Assembly: GCF_026672545.1 (NCBI RefSeq) | Contig: NZ_JAPPRJ010000001.1 | Coordinates: 1,416,001 to 1,480,000, forward strand | Direction: 5' to 3' | DNA: 64,000 bases | From: Rhizobium sp. SL86 | Lineage (GTDB): Bacteria; Pseudomonadota; Alphaproteobacteria; Rhizobiales; Rhizobiaceae | Shown here: in pieces, positions 55,871 to 64,000 of the stretch | Position numbering within the stretch: the first letter of the stretch is position 1 | How the letters are laid out: each line of letters starts with the position of its first letter | Program-made: the position numbers and the translations under genes | Notes under the pieces: model-generated | Database searches by the model: none | Told to the model about the DNA's origin: nothing | Seen by the model: only the letters and a program-made list of their open reading frames with translations

Positions 55871-56740
55871 ATGACCCTGCGCCTTGCGATCATCGCCGAT
55901 ATCCACCACGGCACCCCCTCGACCACCAAACGGGGTGACGCCGCCCTAAGCTTGATGGATGAGTTTGCCCGTTTTGCCACCGATGCCGGTGCAACCCATG
56001 TGATCGACCTTGGCGACCGGATTTCCGACGTCGATCACGCGACCGATCTGCGGCTGGAGGCAGAGGTGGCCGATGCCTTTCGCGCTGTGGTCGCACCGAT
56101 CTGGCACATCTGCGGCAACCACGACCGCGATCACCTGAGCGTCGCCGAGAACGAGGCTATCCTGGGCCAGAGTCTGGGACATGAAACCCATGATATCGAA
56201 GGCTGGCGGCTGGTGATCTGGCGAGCCGATGCCAAGATCCACCGTACCCCCGAGCGTTCCGGCTTCATCCTGCGCGAGGCGGATCTTCTGTGGCTGTCGC
56301 GGGTGGCCCAGAACGCCGACCGGCCGCTGCTGATCCTTAGCCATGTGCCGATCTCGGGCCATGCCCAGACCGGCAACTACTATTTCCAGAACAACCCGGC
56401 CTCGTCGGTCTATCCGATGGCAGACCGGGCCCGCGCCGCCCTGGCGCAGGCCCGCGTGCCGGTGGTGTGCCTGTCGGGGCATGTGCATTGGAATACCGTC
56501 ACCACGGTCGATGGCATCACCCACCTCACCCAGCAATCCCTGACCGAAAGCTTCACCACCCAGGGCGCGCCTTGCGGGGCGATGGGGATCATCGAGCTGG
56601 GCGACACGCTGTCCTGGCGTGTCGAGGGGGCCGATCCTTTCGCCTTTGCCTTCCGTCCGACCGCCACGCGCTGGACGCCGCCCTTGCCTGATTTCGCCAC
56701 TCATCCCGAACTGCGGATGCGTCGCCAGACGGCGGAATAG
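55871..56740 (+). CDS. Calcineurin-like metallophosphoesterase
   Basis: 289 residues from ATG 55871. All metal-binding motifs are present: IADIHHG, DLGDRISD, GNHDRDH, SHVPISGH and GHVHWN. Family members cleave phosphodiesters such as cyclic nucleotides or glycerophosphodiesters. There is no signal peptide, so it acts in the cytoplasm. Sitting with a HAD phosphatase and a transporter, it suggests uptake of a phosphodiester and its stepwise dephosphorylation (inference). Confidence 0.88.
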   Translation: MTLRLAIIADIHHGTPSTTKRGDAALSLMDEFARFATDAGATHVIDLGDRISDVDHATDLRLEAEVADAFRAVVAPIWHICGNHDRDHLSVAENEAILGQSLGHETHDIEGWRLVIWRADAKIHRTPERSGFILREADLLWLSRVAQNADRPLLILSHVPISGHAQTGNYYFQNNPASSVYPMADRARAALAQARVPVVCLSGHVHWNTVTTVDGITHLTQQSLTESFTTQGAPCGAMGIIELGDTLSWRVEGADPFAFAFRPTATRWTPPLPDFATHPELRMRRQTAE

Positions 56741-56744
56741 ACCG

Positions 56745-58565
56745 ATGACCGATCTGCTGCGCGTCGAAAATCTGCACTTGGCGTTCGGGTCGCATCCCGC
56801 AGTGCGCGATTTGTCCTTTGCGGTGGACCGGGGCGAGACGCTGGCGCTGGTGGGCGAAAGCGGATCGGGCAAATCGGCAACGGCGCTGGCGATCCTGCGG
56901 CTGATCGAGCGTGAAGGCGGGGCGATCGCGGCTGGGAAAATCTGGCTTGGCGACACCGAACTGACGGCGCTGGACGAACCTGCGTTGCGCGGCATCCGGG
57001 GTAATCGGGTCGCGATGGTGTTTCAGGAACCGATGACGGCGCTGAACCCGGTGATCAGCCTGGGCGAACAGGTGATGGAGGTGTTGCGCCAGCATCAGCA
57101 TCTGTCGGAACCGCAGGCAAAGGCGGCGGCGATCGAGGCCCTCGCGCGGGTCAAGATCCCCGACCCGGCCCGGCGGCTGCGCCAGTTTCCGCATGAACTC
57201 TCGGGCGGTTTGCGCCAGCGCGTGATGATCGCCATGGCATTGGCTTGCCAACCCGATCTGCTGATCTGCGACGAGCCGACGACGGCGCTGGACGTAACCA
57301 CGCAAGCCGAGATTCTGGCGCTGATCAAGTCGTTGCAGGCCGATCTGGGGATGGGGGTGCTGTTCATCACCCATGACATGGGCGTTGTGGCCGAAATCGC
57401 CGACCGCGTGATCGTGTTGCGCCAGGGGGTCTGCGAGGAACAGGGCCCGGTCGCGAGGATCTTTGCCGAACCCGCCGCCGCCTATACCCGCCTTCTGATG
57501 GCGGCGACGCCCAAGCTGGGCAGCGGCGCGCCCCGGCCGCTGCGCGATCCTACCCCGGTGCTGCGGGCCGAAAACCTCAGCGTGCGCTTCCCGGTGCGGC
57601 GCGGTGTGCTGTCCGGTGGCGCTTTGGACTACCATGCGGTCAGCCGGGTTTCGCTGACCATAGGGCGCGGCGAAACCTTGGGTTTGGTGGGCGAGTCCGG
57701 TTGCGGCAAGTCTACCCTCGCGCGCGCCGTGCTGCGCCTGATCGAACCCGATAGGGGCCACATCACGATCGCAGATCGCGAGATCACCGGCCTTTCCCCC
57801 TTGCAGCTGCGCCATGAACGCCAACACGCCCAGATCATCTTTCAAGACCCCTATGCCAGCCTGAACCCGCGTCTGCCCGTGCTGGACTTGATCACCGAAC
57901 CTGCATTGATCCATGGCCGGGTGACGCAGGGCGGTCGCCGCCAGCTGGCCTGTGCGCTGTTGGCCAAGGTCGGGCTGGAACCCGAAGCGGCCGACCGCTT
58001 TGCCCATCAGTTCTCGGGCGGGCAGCGCCAGCGGCTGTGCATCGCGCGGGCGCTGTCGGTTCAGCCCAGCCTGATCGTTGCGGATGAGGCGGTGTCGGCG
58101 CTCGATGTGTCGATCGCGCGGCAGATCACCGATCTGATGGCCCAGTTGCAGCGCGACGAGGGGCTGTCGTTTCTGTTCATCAGCCACGACATCGCGGTCG
58201 TGGAACGGGTCAGCCATCGGATCGCAGTGATGTTTGCCGGCCAGATCGTCGAGACCGGGCCAACCGACCTTGTGTTACGCACCCCTCGGCACCCCTACAC
58301 GCGCAGGCTGTTGTCCGCCGTGCCAGTGCCAGACCCGGCCCGGCGAGGGCGTCCGCGCCCGGCCAGCCTGTCCATAGCTCCCCCCAACCTGGTCTTTCCC
58401 GTCGGCCACCAGCCCGCCCACATGCCACTGGTGGAAGTGTCGCCCGGACATTTCGTAGCCGAAACCGCCCATGGGGTGCCGCTGCCCCCAACCGATATGA
58501 CCCCGCCCCCCCCAGATACCGCGCCTGTCCGCGCGGCGTCGCCGCGGATGGAGACCCAGACATGA
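56745..58565 (+). CDS. Fused double ABC ATPase (DppD-DppF type)
   Basis: 606 residues with two ABC units in one chain. First: Walker [13 protein letters not shown], signature [14 protein letters not shown], Walker [13 protein letters not shown]. Second: [39 protein letters not shown]. It powers the DppB/DppC permeases. The oligopeptide-family C-terminal extension follows each domain. It lies four bases after the phosphoesterase gene, so the whole set is one operon. Confidence 0.94.
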   Translation: MTDLLRVENLHLAFGSHPAVRDLSFAVDRGETLALVGESGSGKSATALAILRLIEREGGAIAAGKIWLGDTELTALDEPALRGIRGNRVAMVFQEPMTALNPVISLGEQVMEVLRQHQHLSEPQAKAAAIEALARVKIPDPARRLRQFPHELSGGLRQRVMIAMALACQPDLLICDEPTTALDVTTQAEILALIKSLQADLGMGVLFITHDMGVVAEIADRVIVLRQGVCEEQGPVARIFAEPAAAYTRLLMAATPKLGSGAPRPLRDPTPVLRAENLSVRFPVRRGVLSGGALDYHAVSRVSLTIGRGETLGLVGESGCGKSTLARAVLRLIEPDRGHITIADREITGLSPLQLRHERQHAQIIFQDPYASLNPRLPVLDLITEPALIHGRVTQGGRRQLACALLAKVGLEPEAADRFAHQFSGGQRQRLCIARALSVQPSLIVADEAVSALDVSIARQITDLMAQLQRDEGLSFLFISHDIAVVERVSHRIAVMFAGQIVETGPTDLVLRTPRHPYTRRLLSAVPVPDPARRGRPRPASLSIAPPNLVFPVGHQPAHMPLVEVSPGHFVAETAHGVPLPPTDMTPPPPDTAPVRAASPRMETQT

Positions 58566-59040
58566 ACATACAGCCCCCCGCCCACCTGCGCGATACCACT
58601 TAGGACACACCGGCACAGGCTGCAGACACCAGCTTCCTGCAGCTGCAAGACCTGCCTGTAGCCTTTGACGGAACGCCAGCTGTCCAAGGCATTTCGCTGT
58701 CGGTGGCCAAGGGTGAGGCGCTGGGGCTGGTCGGGGAAAGCGGCTCTGGCAAGTCGGTGACCTGGCTTGCGGCGCTGGATGCTTGCAGGCGGGGTGAGCG
58801 TAGGGGAGGCGGTCGCTGTGGAAGGGGCAGGATCTGCTGATCCTGCCCGAGGCGCAGATGGCGCGGATCCGGGGCGGGCAGACCGCGATGATCTTTCAGG
58901 ATCCCGCCTCGGCCCTGAACCCGTTGATGTCGATCCACAGGCAGATGGCCGAGGCATTGACGCTGCATCAGGGGCTGCCGGGCCGGGCGATCCGGGCCGA
59001 GGCGCTGCGGCTGATGGATCAGGTCGGCATCCCCGATGCT
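58563..59040 (+). pseudogene. Broken ABC ATPase gene
   Basis: The gene overlaps the fused ATPase stop but has a stop after 13 codons. Then an Opp-type ATPase continues in shifted frames ([13 protein letters not shown], then MARIRGGQTAMIFQDPASAL and LRLMDQVGIPDA). It ends abruptly near 59040 before the signature motif, where unrelated sequence begins. It is probably a duplicate ATPase of the same transporter, made redundant by the fused gene. Confidence 0.8.
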
Positions 59041-59742
59041 GGGGCTTGTCCCGAGGATCCTGGCACAAGCGCTCCCCGGCACTGAACGAATGCTCGTGTC
59101 GACATGCCGTCCTGGCTCTCTGCATGCAACGCCCTCGGCATGGATCCTTGGATCAGGCCATTGTTGCAATCCTTTCTCCGTTAATGCCGGAGGCATGTCC
59201 CCGACATGGCTCCCGGGGGCGCGTGAGCGCGCGGGGATTGAGGGGGCAAATGCCAGCGAGCACGGCCGGGCTGCCAGGTGAGCGGGGCGGTTCGGAACAG
59301 CTGAACTGTAATTGCCATCGTGCCGGCCTGCGAGCGGGCGGCCCTGCCATGCGCAGCCGGCGTTTGTGGGGAGCAAGGGGAAAAGTTTCCCTTGGCTCCC
59401 TACGGGTCGGCAAGGCTTGGCCGCAGCCCATCAGGGCAAAGCGAGCGAAGCTCTCCCGATGTTCATTGGAGAGTGCGGGATCATGACCAGGGAAAAGCTT
59501 GAAGCCGGTCGTTAAGAGAAAGAACGCAAAATAATTCTACGCACAGGGGGATTCGCTCGCCGCAAAATTCAAGTATTCTTACGCCGGTGCCCTCTGTTTC
59601 CGCCGCACGATCTGCGATCGAATGCACGACGGAGCGATAAGGCACGATGGACTACGCTTGAGGTCGCTGTCATGCCCGCGATTTCGCATTCAAATCCGCC
59701 GGTTGCCGGCCCAGTCTTTGCCCGGAGCGGAATGGTCCGTTC
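59041..59742. other. Non-coding stretch after the broken ATPase
   Basis: About 700 bases without a supported gene. It opens with a palindrome (GCTTGT ... ACAAGC at about 59045-59072, around CCCGAGGATCC), of the kind seen in dispersed alphaproteobacterial repeats. Frames at 59312-59515 are probably chance or decayed sequence. The small gene upstream of the recombinase starts at 59743. Confidence 0.45.
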
Positions 59743-59955
59743 ATGGGCGAGGACGGTGTTGTGGCAAAGCGGAAAGGGACAGCGGCAAATAGCGTCCGGG
59801 TCATTCTCGCGCCCGCTGACGACATGCAGGTCTACGACCCGTCAAAGCCCGATCCCCGCCTCCGGCAACTTGTTCGCTTGCTTGCGCGACAGGCAGCCCG
59901 TAAATTCGTCGAAGCCGAACAGGAGCGCGCCACCCGCGAACGCCTCCTCAAATAG
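59743..59955 (+). CDS. Small protein upstream of the serine recombinase
   Basis: 70 residues (or 64 from GTG 59761): basic N-terminus VAKRKGTAANSVRVILAPAD and a charged C-terminal helix LRQLVRLLARQAARKFVEAE. It stops 12 bases before the recombinase, which has GGAGG in the gap, so the two are cotranscribed. Similar short ORFs often precede recombinase genes; a recombination directionality factor is a possible role but unproven. Confidence 0.55.
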   Translation: MGEDGVVAKRKGTAANSVRVILAPADDMQVYDPSKPDPRLRQLVRLLARQAARKFVEAEQERATRERLLK

Positions 59956-59967
59956 GGAGGTCATCTC

Positions 59968-61728
<1,761 letters not shown>

Positions 61729-61810
61729 TTATTGGGTGTGTTTTGTCATGTCCGGGCTTTTTTGTGTCCGGGAGGTTTTGTTGTGAGAAGATTTTGTATT
61801 GCCTTTAGCA

Positions 61811-61929
61811 GACCTGGCAGCGACCTACTCTCCCGCGTCTTGAGACGAAGTACCATTGGCGCAGGGGCGTTTCACGGCCGTGTTCGGAATGGGAACGGGT
61901 GCAGCCGCCCCGCCATGACCACCAGGTCA
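61811..61929 (-). rRNA. rrf: 5S ribosomal RNA
   Basis: About 119 bases, read on the minus strand from TGACCTGGTGGTCATGGCGG through CCGAACACGGCCGTGAAAC to CGCTGCCAGGTC, all characteristic of alphaproteobacterial 5S. It lies between the 23S and tRNA-fMet genes. The ends are approximate. Confidence 0.93.
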
Positions 61930-62189
61930 GCTAAGGGCAATGTATCCGGCGCGGTTTGGCGCCGGAGATTGTTGAGAAGCTGGTGACTGAGGGCTTAGCC
62001 AGTAGGCAGTAGCCAATAGTCTTTTTTTTGAACACGTCTTTTGTTCGTTTCGCGTGGCACCAGCAGCCGGCAGAGCCGAGCCGCCGGTTGTCCGGCGCGC
62101 CGTCCGCAGCGAAGGCTCGAAGAGCCGCCAGCGTGAGGACAGAACGAAGGCATCATCGACGCGGCGTTAGCCGCGTTGATGAGCATTTA

Positions 62190-64000
<1,811 letters not shown>

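Noticed and set aside
59312..59515. 67-residue ORF before the recombinase
   Set aside because: No ribosome site or recognisable family; two overlapping frames of similar length suggest a chance or decayed sequence.

Overview
The window is chromosomal DNA of a Rhizobiaceae bacterium (Rhizobium/Agrobacterium/Ciceribacter type). The evidence is the fixGHIS operon, the Fur-family regulator irr beside fabA-fabB-fabI, the rbfA-truB-rpsO-pnp block, and an rRNA operon whose 23S and 5S genes are followed by an initiator tRNA. Species cannot be fixed from the sequence alone.

Layout. 1-3833: the end of fixG, then fixH, fixI and fixS, which assemble and supply copper to cbb3 oxidase. 3880-4578: an orphan ParA/MinD-like ATPase. 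4771-14310: one minus-strand chemotaxis operon read STAS protein, cheY, cheA, cheW, mcp, mcp, cheW, cheR, cheB. It faces a plus-strand gene for a soluble receptor-like protein (14608-16332). 16333-33405 is ordinary core genome: a siderophore-interacting flavoprotein, a DUF475/TerC-like membrane protein, rbfA, truB, rpsO, pnp, an RsmC-like methyltransferase, fabI-fabB-fabA, irr, a TRIC channel, a secreted protein, YdcF and YoaK family proteins, and the tryptophan-to-anthranilate genes (formamidase-like hydrolase, kynA, kynU).

From about 33632 to 61664 lies a roughly 28 kb island inserted at the 3' end of the initiator tRNA gene of the rRNA operon. A 13-base tRNA end is duplicated at both borders. 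The inner borders are 20-base inverted repeats with 18 matches, as expected for the two half-sites of a large serine recombinase attP, and the recombinase gene sits at the right border. Cargo from left to right: a 41-residue basic ORF; a small reverse transcriptase (YMDD) with several small membrane proteins; a HEPN-like protein; a probable exported protein; an XRE regulator and a VirD2-like relaxase; an IS110-family transposase; an AbiEi/AbiEii type toxin-antitoxin pair with clear operator palindromes; a three-gene ABC-3C conflict system (PD-(D/E)XK-like protein, middle component, DUF3732 ATPase); a chimeric ORF made from an unknown gene and an IS630 tail; a 280-base MITE-like element; an Opp/Dpp-type transporter with a HAD phosphatase and a metallophosphoesterase; an ABC-ATPase pseudogene; and the recombinase. 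It has a relaxase but no type IV secretion genes, so it looks like an integrative mobilizable element carrying defence genes and a catabolic module.

61652-64000 is the tail of the rRNA operon on the minus strand: tRNA-fMet, 5S and the 3' part of 23S. The best candidates for something undescribed are the reverse transcriptase with its small membrane proteins, and the border arrangement in which the antisense of the recombinase 3' end supplies a replacement rRNA terminator.
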